Shown piece by piece: positions 1-8,224 of a stretch of DNA of 64,000 nt. Position numbers and translations under genes: made by a program. Positions within the stretch are counted from its first letter, which is position 1. Every line of letters begins with the position of its first letter. This DNA comes from Streptomyces sp. WAC08241 (lineage in GTDB: Bacteria > Actinomycetota > Actinomycetes > Streptomycetales > Streptomycetaceae). The stretch covers positions 3,846,501 through 3,910,500 of the forward strand of contig CP042279.1 in NCBI GenBank assembly GCA_007858575.1. The letters are read 5' to 3'. The notes beneath the pieces are model-generated. The model saw only the letters and a program-made list of their open reading frames with translations, was not told the origin of the DNA and searched no databases.

Positions 1-514
1 GTCGAGTTCGGGGAGGCGTCGGGGGCCTGGGTTGCGCCAGTCGGCGAGGACGGTGGTGCGCAGGGCGGCGACGAGTTCGGCGTCCCCGGCGAGGGCCGGG
101 CGTCGAGGAGGCCGAGGTGGACCTTGAGGTCCTCGGCGGCGGTGGTGCGGGCCTCGGCGGGGTGCGGACCGAGTGGTCGAGGGCGAGGCCGAGGTCCCAG
201 ACGGGATACCAGATCCGGTCGGCGAGGGCGGCGATCGCGGCCTGGTCGGCGGTGCCGTCGTGGAGCAGGAGGATGTCGAGGTCGCTGCGGGGAGAGTTCG
301 GAGCGGCCGTAGCCGCCGACGGCGACGAGGGCGGTGCTGCGGGCGGCGCGGCGGCGGCGAAGAGGCCGGCCAGCCAGTCGTCGGTGAGGCGGGCGAGGGC
401 GGTACGGCGCGGCGGCCCGGACCGCTCCTTCTCGTGGAGGAGGAGCAGCCGGGCCGCCGCGTAACCGCCGGGTCCCGCGTCTTCGTTCTGCGTGCTGACT
501 TCGAGGCTCGTCAC
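1..514 (-). CDS. glnD: [Protein-PII] uridylyltransferase GlnD, N-terminal part, cut by window edge
   Basis: This is the modifying enzyme for the PII protein encoded just upstream; it is the third gene of the amtB-glnK-glnD unit. The visible part is the N-terminus, including the nucleotidyltransferase signature AVGGYGRSELSP followed by SDLDILLLHD, which carries the metal-binding aspartates. The start is taken as the GTG at 514 because GAGGAG lies about 8 bases upstream, 22 bases after the glnK stop. Two single-base losses (about 350 and 285) break the frame inside the conserved motif. In actinobacteria the GlnD homologue adenylylates PII on Tyr51 rather than uridylylating it (family knowledge). 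The rest of the gene lies outside the window. Confidence 0.88.
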   Translation of the reverse strand, partial: MTSLEVSTQNEDAGPGGYAAARLLLLHEKERSGPPRRTALARLTDDWLAGLFAAAAPPAAPPSSPSAATAAPNSPRSDLDILLLHDGTADQAAIAALADRIWYPVWDLGLALDHSVRTPPRPAPPPPRTSRSTSASSTPGPRRGRRTRRRPAHHRPRRLAQPRPPTPPRTR

Positions 515-536
515 CCGGCGGCTCCTCACGTGTTCC

Positions 537-875
537 CTACAGTGCGTCCGGACCGCGCTCGCCGGTGCGGACCCGTACGGCGGTCTCGACCGGCACGCTC
601 CACACCTTGCCGTCTCCGATCTTGCCGGTTCGGGCGGCCTTGACGACGACGTCGATGAGTTGTTCGGCGTCCTCGTCCTCGACGAGGACCTCGATGCGGA
701 TCTTGGGGACCAGGTCGACGGTGTACTCGGCGCCCCGGTAGACCTCGGTGTGGCTGCGCTGGCGGCCGTAGCCGCTGGCCTCGGTGACGGTGAGGCCGTG
801 GACGCCGAACGCCTGGAGGGCCTCCTTGATCTCGTCGAGCCGGTGCGGCTTCACGACCGCGGTGATGAGCTTCAT
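537..875 (-). CDS. glnK: PII signal-transduction protein GlnK/GlnB
   Basis: This 112-aa trimeric sensor of nitrogen and energy status controls the ammonium channel AmtB. The frame is intact. The N-terminus MKLITAVVKPHRLDEIKEAL is typical of PII, the T-loop follows GYGRQ, and the modifiable tyrosine is residue 51 (RGAEY). The C-terminal GKIGDGKVW nucleotide-binding motif is present. The ATG overlaps the amtB stop (ATGA), which implies translational coupling. The gene is called glnK because of its linkage to amtB. It is expected to be co-transcribed under GlnR control from the amtB promoter. Confidence 0.96.
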   Translation of the reverse strand: MKLITAVVKPHRLDEIKEALQAFGVHGLTVTEASGYGRQRSHTEVYRGAEYTVDLVPKIRIEVLVEDEDAEQLIDVVVKAARTGKIGDGKVWSVPVETAVRVRTGERGPDAL

Positions 876-2215
876 GCGTCCACCTTCTTGTTCTGCGTGA
901 CGGCCGGGGCGGGGGCGGCGGTGGTGCGGGAGGAGGTGCGCCGCCGGCGCCGCTGAAGTCGTACGCGGTCTCGGCGTGCTCGACCTGGTCGATGCCGGAG
1001 ACCTCGTCGTCCTCGCTGACCAGCATTCCGATCGTCTTGTCGACGATCAGGGCGAGGATCGCGGAGGCGATCAGAGAGTAGGCGAGGACCGCGAAGACGC
1101 CGACGGCCTGCTTGCCGAGCTGTTCGAGGCCGCCGCCGTAGAAGAGGCCCTTGGCGTCGGACTGGACGCCGCCGGTGGCGAAGAAGCCGACGAGGAGGGA
1201 GCCGATGACACCGCCGACGAGGTGGACGCCGACGACGTCGAGGGAGTCGTCGTAGCCGAACCTGTACTTGAGGCCGACGGCCAGGGCGCAGAGGAGGCCG
1301 GCGATCGCGCCGACGGCGATGGCGCCGAGGGGCTGACGGAGCCGCCGGCGGGGGTGATGGCGACGAGGCCGGCGACCGCGCCGGAGGCGGCGCCGAGGGT
1401 GGTGAAGGAGCCGTGGCGGATCTTCTCGTACGCGAGCCAGGCGAGCATGGCGGCGGCGGTGGCGACCTGGGTGTTGACGAACATCACGGCGCCGACGCCG
1501 TCGTCGTTGCCGAGCCAGGAGCCGGCGTTGAAGCCGAACCAGCCGAACCAGAGGAGCGCGGCGCCGAGCATGACCAGCGGGAGGCTGTGCGGGCGCATCG
1601 GGTCCTTCTTGAAGCCGACGCGCTTGCCGATGACGAGGATGACGCCGAGGGCGGCGGCGCCGGCGTTGATGTGGACGGCCGTGCCGCCGGCGAAGTCGAT
1701 GACGCCCATCTCGAAGAGCCAGCCGCCGGAGCCCCAGACCCAGTGGGCGACGGGGAAGTACACGACCGTGACCCAGAGGGTGATGAAGAGGCCCAGGCGG
1801 TGAACTTGACGCGGTCGGCGAGGGCGCCGCTGATGAGGGCGGGGGTGATGATCGCGAACATCAACTGGAAGACGGCGAAGACGTAGACCGGGATGGTGTA
1901 GCCGTCCCACAGTTCGGTGATGCCGATGCCGCTGAGGCCGACGTAGTCGGAGGACCAGCCGACGATCGAGCCGACGTCGGTGCCGAAGGCGATGCTGAAG
2001 CCGTAGAGCACCCACAGGATCGTGACGATCCCGAGGCTGACGAAGCTCATCATCAGCATGTTGAGGGTGGACTTGACGCGGACCATGCCTCCGTAGAAGA
2101 AGGCGAGTCCCGGGGTCATCAGCATGACCAGGGCGGAGCAGATGAGCATGAACCCGGTGTTGGCGGCGGACAGCGCGGGGGCGTCTGCGGCCAGGGTCGT
2201 GATGGCTGCTGCCAT
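872..2215 (-). CDS. amtB: Ammonium transporter AmtB (frame interrupted)
   Basis: This is a membrane ammonium/ammonia channel of the Amt/Rh family, about 449 codons long as usual. It starts at an ATG with GGAGAC upstream. The N-terminus contains the first membrane helix and GLAFFYGGMV. Later Amt motifs visible are DFAGGTAVHINAG and FGWFGFNAGS. The C-terminal cytosolic tail, which meets the GlnK T-loop, ends in NKKVDA with its TGA overlapping the glnK ATG. Three apparent single-base losses (about 1,800, 1,335 and 930) split it into three frames that together give one continuous Amt protein. It is first in the amtB-glnK-glnD operon. Confidence 0.93.
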
Positions 2216-2314
2216 CGGCGTCTCCTCGTCGTCGGTACGGCCTGTGCGGGCGGGGCCGGAGAGCGGCCGGCCGTGAGGGATGGCCGGTTATGGGCCAGAG
2301 ATTCGCGCAGCGCG

Positions 2315-2351
2315 GTTTCGGCGGTGCCGCTCGATGTTTCGGAGCCGTGAC
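2315..2351 (-). promoter_or_regulatory. GlnR-like binding site upstream of amtB
   Basis: Read on the minus strand there is GTCAC, six bases, GAAAC, then after 16 bases a second GAAAC, with the weaker GCGGC half-site between them. The Streptomyces GlnR consensus is gTnAC-n6-GaAAC repeated. The match is good for one full box and partial for the second. It lies 100-136 bp before the amtB start, where activation by GlnR in nitrogen limitation is expected. The rest of 2,216-2,575 shows no gene. Confidence 0.6.
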
Positions 2352-2575
2352 GAAGGGGTGGGGCGTGTTACGTGACCGTGAACACGCGGGTCACGGGCAG
2401 GTAACGGCGTACTCTCCGCCCGTACGGTGCCGGGCGGGCGGCCGGTACGGGCCGGGGGACGCGAACCGGCCGCGTCGGCGTCCGTGTGTCCTTGCGGCGG
2501 GGGAGCCGAGTCGGGCAGTACGGGACGTCCGGCGCGGCCGGGGTCCTGGCGGGCCCTCGGGGCCCGGGTAGGGGG

Positions 2576-4066
2576 TCAGACCGCTTCGGCGGCCTCGGGG
2601 AGGAGCTGGGCGAGCCGGTCGGTGAACCGGACGACTCGGCGACGTCGCCGAAGCCGCGGGCGGCGTGGTCGACGGTCTTGCGGAGCCGGGTGTTGACCCG
2701 CTCGGAGCGGATGCTGCGGGCGACGCCGAGGGCCTTCTCGGCGAGGACGACGGACTGCTCGGGCTCGCGCTTGAGGAGGTGGACGGTGGCCAGGCCGATC
2801 AGGTTGAGGGCGTAGGACCGCTGGTGGTCGGGGTCCTTCTCGAAGAGTTCGACGGCCCGCTCCATGAGGGGCTCGGCGAGCGAGGCGTACGTCGGGGAGC
2901 GTCCGGCGACATAGGCGAGGTCGCGGTAGGAGTGGGAGTTCTCGCCGTTGAGCTCGGCCTCGGAGAAGAACCTGATCCAGTCGGGCTCGGGCTCGCCCTC
3001 GAGTCCGGCGTCGGCGAAGGTGTCCTCGGCCATCCGGACGGCCCGCTTGCACTTGGAGGGCTGGCCCATGTTGGCGTAGGCGCGGGCCTCCATCGCATAC
3101 AGCATGGCCTGGGTGCGGGCGGTGGCGCAGTCGCGGCTGCCGTACTGGGCGAGGTGGATGAGTTCGAGGGCGTCGTCGGGCCGGCCGAGGTGGATCATCT
3201 GGCGGCTCATGGACGACAGGATGTACGAGCCGAGGGGCTTGTCCCCGGCCTCCTTGGCGGCGTGCAGGGCGAGCACGAAGTACTTCTGGGCGGTGGGCTG
3301 GAGGCCGACGTCGTAGCTCATCCAGCCGGCGAGTTCGGCGAGTTCGGCGGCGCAGGTGAAGAGGCGCTTGGAGACGTCGAGGGCTGGGCCTCCTGGAGGA
3401 GGTCGGTGACCTCGTGGAGCTGTCCGACGACGGCCTTGTGGCGCAGTCCGCCGCCGCACTGGGCGTCCCACGTGCGGAACATGGCGGTGGTGGACTCCAG
3501 GAGGTTGAGCTCGGCCTCGGAGAGCCGGTGCGGACGGCGGGCGTCGGCGGAGGGGCGGGGCGCTCGACGTCGCCGGCCGGGGTGGGGACGAGCCAGCGCT
3601 GCATCGGTTCGATGAGGGCGGGTCCCGCGGCGAGGGAGAGGGAGGAGCCGAGGAAGCCCCGGCGGGCGAGCATGAGGTCGCTGCGGGAGAACTCGCTGAG
3701 CAGGGCGACGGTCTGGGGACCGGCCCAGGGGAGGTCGACCCCGGAGACGGAGGGCGACTGGTGGGCGGCGCGCAGGCCGAGGTCCTCGACGGCGACGACG
3801 GATCCGAAGCGCTCGGAGAAGCGCTCGGAGAGGATCCGCGGGATGGGCTCGCGGGGCTGCTCGCCGTCGAGCCAGCGGCGCACGCGCGAGGTGTCGGTGG
3901 AGATGTGGTGCGCGCCCATCTGCCGTGCCCTGCGGTTCACCTGGCGCGCCAGCTCGCCCTTGGACCAGCCGCTGCGCACGAACCACGAGCCCAACTGCTC
4001 GTTCGGGCGCTTGCCGGCAGTCGTACCGTCTGCGCCGTTGCCGCCCACTGGAACGCCCCCATCCAC
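2576..4066 (-). CDS. nsdA: NsdA-type regulator with TPR-like repeats (frame interrupted)
   Basis: This resembles NsdA, a Streptomyces regulator that represses sporulation and antibiotic production (from the literature). The length of about 497 codons fits. The N-terminal part (PNEQLGSWFVRSGWSKGEL) looks like a helix-turn-helix region that includes RVRRWLDGEQPREPIP. A twin-arginine-like stretch RRGFLGSSLSLAAGPAL follows near residue 135. The C-terminal half contains helical TPR-like repeats (KYFVLALHAAKEAGDK, DALELIHLAQYG). Frame changes at about 3,550, 3,390 and 2,640 join three frames into one protein. The start is the GTG at 4,066. Position next to amtB and ftsY agrees with nsdA synteny. 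Confidence 0.85.
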   Translation of the reverse strand: MDGGVPVGGNGADGTTAGKRPNEQLGSWFVRSGWSKGELARQVNRRARQMGAHHISTDTSRVRRWLDGEQPREPIPRILSERFSERFGSVVAVEDLGLRAAHQSPSVSGVDLPWAGPQTVALLSEFSRSDLMLARRGFLGSSLSLAAGPALIEPMQRWLVPTPAGDVERPAPPPTPAVRTGSPRPSSTSWSPPPPCSARGTPSAAADCATRPSSDSSTRSPTSSRRPSPRRLQAPLHLRRRTRRTRRLDELRRRPPAHRPEVLRARPARRQGGRGQAPRLVHPVVHEPPDDPPRPARRRPRTHPPRPVRQPRLRHRPHPGHAVCDGGPRLRQHGPALQVQAGRPDGRGHLRRRRTRGRARARLDQVLLRGRAQRRELPLLPRPRLCRRTLPDVRLARRAPHGAGRRTLREGPRPPAVLRPQPDRPGHRPPPQARARAVRRPRREGPRRRPQHPLRAGQHPAPQDRRPRRPRLRRRRRVVRFTDRLAQLLPEAAEAV

Positions 4067-4472
4067 CTGATTGCCTGTCGTGCGAACCCTTACCAGGATG
4101 CCGTCTCTCGCGGCCCCCGTCCGGCGTTCCCACTCCTTCGAACGGAAAACCGGGTTGCCACCGGCATACCCACGCGTGCAGTGCGCCCCGTGGTTCGAGT
4201 ACCGAAAGTAACCCCACGATCACCTCTCTACGAGAGGGATTCAAGAAACGCCACCATTCGCCACCCCTTCGAATGAACCCGCCACCCGTGGAACGCGCTT
4301 CACTTGACATGCGACGAACCGGAGTCGGCGGACGGATGCGCGGAGAGGCGCGTGTCGCGGCCCGCACCACCCCCGTACGGCCGTGCGCCACGCGCGATGA
4401 CGGAGCGTGACGGGGAGTGACGACGGCACTCCTGGTCGTAACCACCGGCGCGCTCGACCCGTTGGAGGGGAC
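4067..4472. other. Intergenic region between divergent nsdA and the prim/pol gene
   Basis: These 406 bases hold no convincing gene. They should contain the promoters of both divergent genes. A TTGACA hexamer occurs near 4,306 on the plus strand but has no good -10 partner at the right distance. Open frames here are GC-driven noise. Confidence 0.6.
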
Positions 4473-5124
4473 ATGGGTTTCACGATCGGCGGCATTCGTG
4501 AGATGCGGTCTGGCGCACGCCGCCGCGTACGCGCCACGGAGTGCACAGCGGTGGCGGAGTACACGGGGCTGTGGGGCTGGGACGTGGTCCCCGGCGCGCG
4601 GGCCGTCTCGGGTCGGTGCTCCTGCGGCGATCCGGTGTGCGCGGCCCCGGGGCGCACCCGCTCTCCTTCGCGGAGCCGGTCCCGGCGGGCGCCGGGCTCG
4701 ACGACGCGACCAGGGCGTGGTCGGAGTACCCGGGCGCGGCGCTGCTCCTTCCGGTGGGCCGGGCCTTCGACGTGATCGAGGTGGCGGAGGCGGCGGGCCG
4801 GCGGGCCCTGGTCCGCCTGGAGCGCATGGGCCTTCCGCTCGGCCCGGTGTGCGCGACCCCGACCGGCCGGGCGCGCTTCTTCGTGGCGCCGGGGGCTGCG
4901 GCCGAGCTGCCGCGGCTCCTGTACCGGATGGGCTGGGACGACGCCGATCTGGACCTGCACTGTCTGGGCCCCGGCTCCTACGTCACCGCTCCCCCGTCGG
5001 ACCTGGGCGGCCTCGGCCCCGTGCGCTGGCTGCGGCCCCCGACCCTGGACACGGCGGGCGCGCGCCGCAGGCGCGGCTGCTGCTCGGCACTCTGGCGTAC
5101 ATCTGCCACCGCACGCACTGCTGA
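4473..5124 (+). CDS. Bifunctional DNA primase/polymerase N-terminal-domain protein (frame interrupted)
   Basis: This protein of about 217 residues has a single AEP-type prim/pol-like domain, a form common in Streptomyces between nsdA and ftsY. The start ATG follows GGAGGGG by 2-8 bases. The N-terminal half has GLWGWDVVPGARAV and a CSCGDPVCAAPG cysteine cluster; the middle has YPGAALLLPVGRAFDVIEV; the C-terminus ends ICHRTHC. Two single-base losses (about 4,650 and 5,070) are needed to read through. It lacks any helicase domain, so it is not a replication primase. Its role is unknown. It converges with ftsY and they share a terminator. Confidence 0.75.
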
Positions 5125-5135
5125 CGTACGTACGG

Positions 5136-5167
5136 AAAGGGCCCCGCCGGGGATCGGCGGGGCCCTT
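5136..5167. terminator. Bidirectional terminator between prim/pol gene and ftsY
   Basis: A GC-rich inverted repeat with arms AAAGGGCCCCGCC and GGCGGGGCCCTT encloses a 7-base loop. It sits 11 bp after the prim/pol stop and 21 bp from the ftsY stop, so it serves both convergent genes. Confidence 0.8.
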
Positions 5168-5188
5168 CACGCGTGCGCGTGGACGCGG

Positions 5189-6409
5189 TCAGTCGCCGAT
5201 CAGGGCGTCGACGAAGGCGCCCGGCTCGAAGGGGGCCAGGTCGTCCGGGCCCTCGCCCAGGCCGATCAGCTTGACTGGGACGCCCAGCTCGCGCTGGACG
5301 GCGATGACGATGCCGCCCTTGGCGGTGCCGTCGAGCTTGGTCAGGACGATGCCGGTGATGTCGACGACCTCGGCGAAGACGCGGGCCTGGATGAGGCCGT
5401 TCTGGCCGGTGGTGGCGTCGAGGACGAGGAGGACCTCGTCGAGCGGGCCGTGCTTCTCGACGACGCGCTTGACCTTGCCGAGCTCGTCCATGAGGCCGGT
5501 CTTGGTGTGGAGGCGGCCGGCGGTGTCGATGAGGACGACGTCGGCGCCCTCCGCGATGCTCCTCCTTGACCGCGTCGAAGGCGATCGACGCCGGGTCGCC
5601 GCCCTCCGGGCCGCGGATGGTGCGGGCGCCGACGCGCTCGCCCCAGGTCTGGAGCTGGTCGGCGGCGGCGGCGCGGAAGGTGTCGGCGGCGCCGAGGACG
5701 ACGGACTTGCCGTCGGCGACGAGGACGCGGGCCAGCTTGCCGGTGGTGGTGGTCTTGCCGGTGCCGTTGACGCCGACGACCATGACGACGCCGGGGACGT
5801 CGGCGGGGCTCTCGGTCTTCACCGTGCGGTCGAGGTCGGGGCCGAGGAGGGTGATCAGCTCCTCGCGGAGCAGGTCGCGCAGTTCCTCGGGGGTGTGGGT
5901 GCCGAGCACCCTGACGCGCTCGCGCAGCCGCTCGACGAGCTCCTGGTGGGGCGACGCCGACGTCGGCGGTGAGGAGGGTCTCCTCGATCTCCTCCCAGGT
6001 GTCCTCGTCGAGGTGCTCGCGGGACAGGAGCGTGAGCAGCCCCTTGCCGAGCGAGTTCTGGGAGCGGGCGAGGCGGGCCCGGAGCCGTACGAGACGGCCG
6101 GCGGTGGGCTCGGGGACCTCGATCACGGGGCCGGGGGCTCGGCGACGACCGGGTCCTCGACGGCGGTCGGGGTCCCGGTGGCCTCCTCGGCCGTGGGGAG
6201 CTCGACCTCCTCGACCGTGCGGCGTGGTTCTTCCCGCGGTGTCTCCGCCTCATCGCCGACGCGCGGTTCGGCGGGCGGAGCGGTGATGGTCGGCGGGGTG
6301 GACGGCGGCTCGGCCGGGGCAGCTTCTTCTTGCGGCCGCTGACCACGAGCCCGCTCGTCACGGCGACCGCGACGACCAGAGCGATGACTACAGCAAGGAT
6401 GAGTTCCAT
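5189..6409 (-). CDS. ftsY: Signal recognition particle receptor FtsY (frame interrupted)
   Basis: FtsY is the membrane-docked SRP receptor GTPase for co-translational membrane protein insertion. The N-terminus MELILAVVIALVVAVAVTSG is a membrane segment, followed by a basic KKK and a Pro/Glu/Thr-rich linker typical of actinobacterial FtsY. The N domain contains SRLRARLARSQNSLGKGLL-like sequence. The G domain shows GVNGTGKTTTTGKLA (G1), DTFRAAAADQL (G2) and TKLDGTAKGG (G4). It ends GAFVDALIGD. Length is about 408 codons. At least four frame changes (about 6,330, 6,180, 5,955 and 5,560) split it, yet every motif is intact, which is not what a decayed essential gene would look like. Confidence 0.94.
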
Positions 6410-6582
6410 AACGGGTCCAGTATGGCGTCACCCCGCCCGCGCCCCCGTACTCCCCGTGGGGCACGCCTCCGCGCACCGGACCGGTCCGCCGTTCGGCGGT
6501 GCCGGACACGAGGACCGCCCCGGTCCGGGGCGCGGGCCTCGGAGCGGGCGGTCTCGATGGACGAGGAGAGGGGCAGCGGGGG

Positions 6583-8010
6583 TCAGCCCATCTCCTCCAA
6601 CGCCTTGCCCTTGGTCTCCTTGACGTACCGGAGCACGAAGGGGATCGAGAGCACGGCGAAGACCGTGTAGATGATGTAGGTGCCGGAGAGGTTCCAGTCC
6701 GCGAGGGACGGGAAGCTGGCGGTGATGGCCCAGTTGGCGATCCACTGGGCGGAGGCGGCGACGCCGAGGGCGGCGGCGCGGATCCGGTTGGGGAACATCT
6801 CGCCGAGGAAGACCCAGACCACCACGCCCCACGAGAGGGCGAAGAAGAGCACGAAGACGTGGGCGGCGAGAGGCCACGACGCCCTGGGTGTTGGGCAGCT
6901 TGCCGTCGACGAGGTCGGCGGAGAAGGCCCAGGCCTCGAAGGCGAGGGCGATCGCCATGCCGGCGGAGCCGACGAGGGCGAGCGGCTTGCGGCCGACCCG
7001 GTCGACCAGGACCATCGCGATCACGGTGCCGATGATGTTGATGATCGACGTGGTGAACGAGTAGAGGAACGAGCTGGACGGGTCGATGCCGACGGACTGC
7101 CAGAGGGTCGCGGAGTAGTAGAACGCGACGTTGATGCCGACGAGCTGCTGGAAGACCGAGAGTCCGATGCCGACCCAGACGATGGGCAGCAGCTTGAAGC
7201 GGCTGCCGGAGACGAACAGGTCCCAGAAGCTGGACTTGTGCTCGCGGCGCATGGCCTGCTTGATCTCGTCCACCCGGTGGTCCAGGTTCACGCCCTTGCC
7301 CTCGACCTCGGAGAGCACCTCCTTGGCCTTGTCGATCTTGCCGACGGAGATCAGGAAGCGGGGGACTCGGGGATCGCGAAGGAGAGCAGGCCGTAGAGGA
7401 GGGCGGGCACGACCATGACGCCGAGCATCCACTGCCAGGCCTCCAGGCCGCCGATCTTGCCGCGCTGGTCGCCGTCGGCGAGCTGGAGGATGCCGTAGTT
7501 GACCAACTGGGAGATGGCGATGCCGATGACGATGGCGGCCTGCTGGAAGGAGCCGAGCCGGCCGCGGTAGGCGGCGGGGCCACTTCGGCGATGTAGGCGG
7601 GGCCGATGACGGAGGCCATGCCGATGGCGAAGCCGCCGATGATCCGCCAGAAGGCGAGGTCCCAGAGGGCGAAGGGCAGGGCCGAGCCGATCGCGCTGAC
7701 GGTGAAGAGGACGGCGGCGATCTGCATGCAGCGGATGCGGCCGATGCGGTCGGCGATCCGGCCGGCGGTGGCGGCGCCGATGGCGCAGCCGATCAGCGCG
7801 ATGGCGATGACCTGGGCGAGGGTGCCGGAGCCGATGTCGTACCGGTGGCGGATCGCCTCCACGGCGCCGTTGATGACGGAGCTGTCGTAGCCGAAGAGGA
7901 AACCGCCCATCGCGGCGGAGGCCGTGATGAAGATGACGTGACCGAGGTGGTCCGGGTGGGCGGCGCGGCCTTCGGAGGGGGCGGCGGGGCGCCTGCTCAG
8001 TGCTGGTCAC
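6583..8010 (-). CDS. glcP: Glucose permease GlcP, sugar-porter MFS (frame interrupted)
   Basis: This is a 12-helix major facilitator of the sugar porter family, about 476 codons. Helix 1 carries GGFLFGYDSSVINGAV, a signature of glucose/xylose porters; RIADRIGR is the loop 2-3 motif; QQLVGIN lies in helix 7; and VKETKGKALEEM ends the protein. Position between smc and ftsY matches GlcP of S. coelicolor, the main proton-glucose symporter; the name rests on family and synteny. The start is a GTG preceded by AGGAG (about 8,018-8,022). Frame changes occur near 7,575, 7,360 and 6,870. The upstream region has a strong promoter and dyads that suggest a sugar-responsive repressor. Confidence 0.85.
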
Positions 8011-8092
8011 ATGGACTCCTGGGGGCTCCGGCAGCGTTGTCGGGGCATGGGGGCGAACCCTTCCAGTGGCGCACAACTTCACGCCGCCCACC

Positions 8093-8146
8093 ACTTGAAG
8101 GTAAAAGCAACGTTGCAGAGACTATGCCTTCAAGTTTCGAAGTCAA
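8093..8146 (-). promoter_or_regulatory. glcP promoter with nested operator-like dyads
   Basis: On the minus strand TTGACT (8,146-8,141) and TAGTCT (8,124-8,119) are spaced by 16 bases. Immediately downstream lies the perfect 10-bp palindrome GCAACGTTGC (8,107-8,116), with the central CG typical of LacI/GalR-family operators. A second inverted repeat, ACTTGAAGG at 8,093-8,101 and CCTTCAAGT at 8,127-8,135, encloses it. The area is AT-richer than its surroundings. This placement fits repression at the transcription start. Confidence 0.6.
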
Positions 8147-8224
8147 TACCCACCCTCTGGACGGGTAGAGAACAAGGCGGTGCCTCACGCGTTCAATTCT
8201 TGAATGCGGGCTCGGGCGGAGCCG

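Noticed and set aside
2665..3615. Plus-strand open frame opposite nsdA
   Set aside because: It is a shadow of the nsdA coding strand with no ribosome binding site or family match.
4473..5124. Plasmid or phage replication primase
   Set aside because: The prim/pol-like domain stands alone without helicase or origin features and sits in core gene order.
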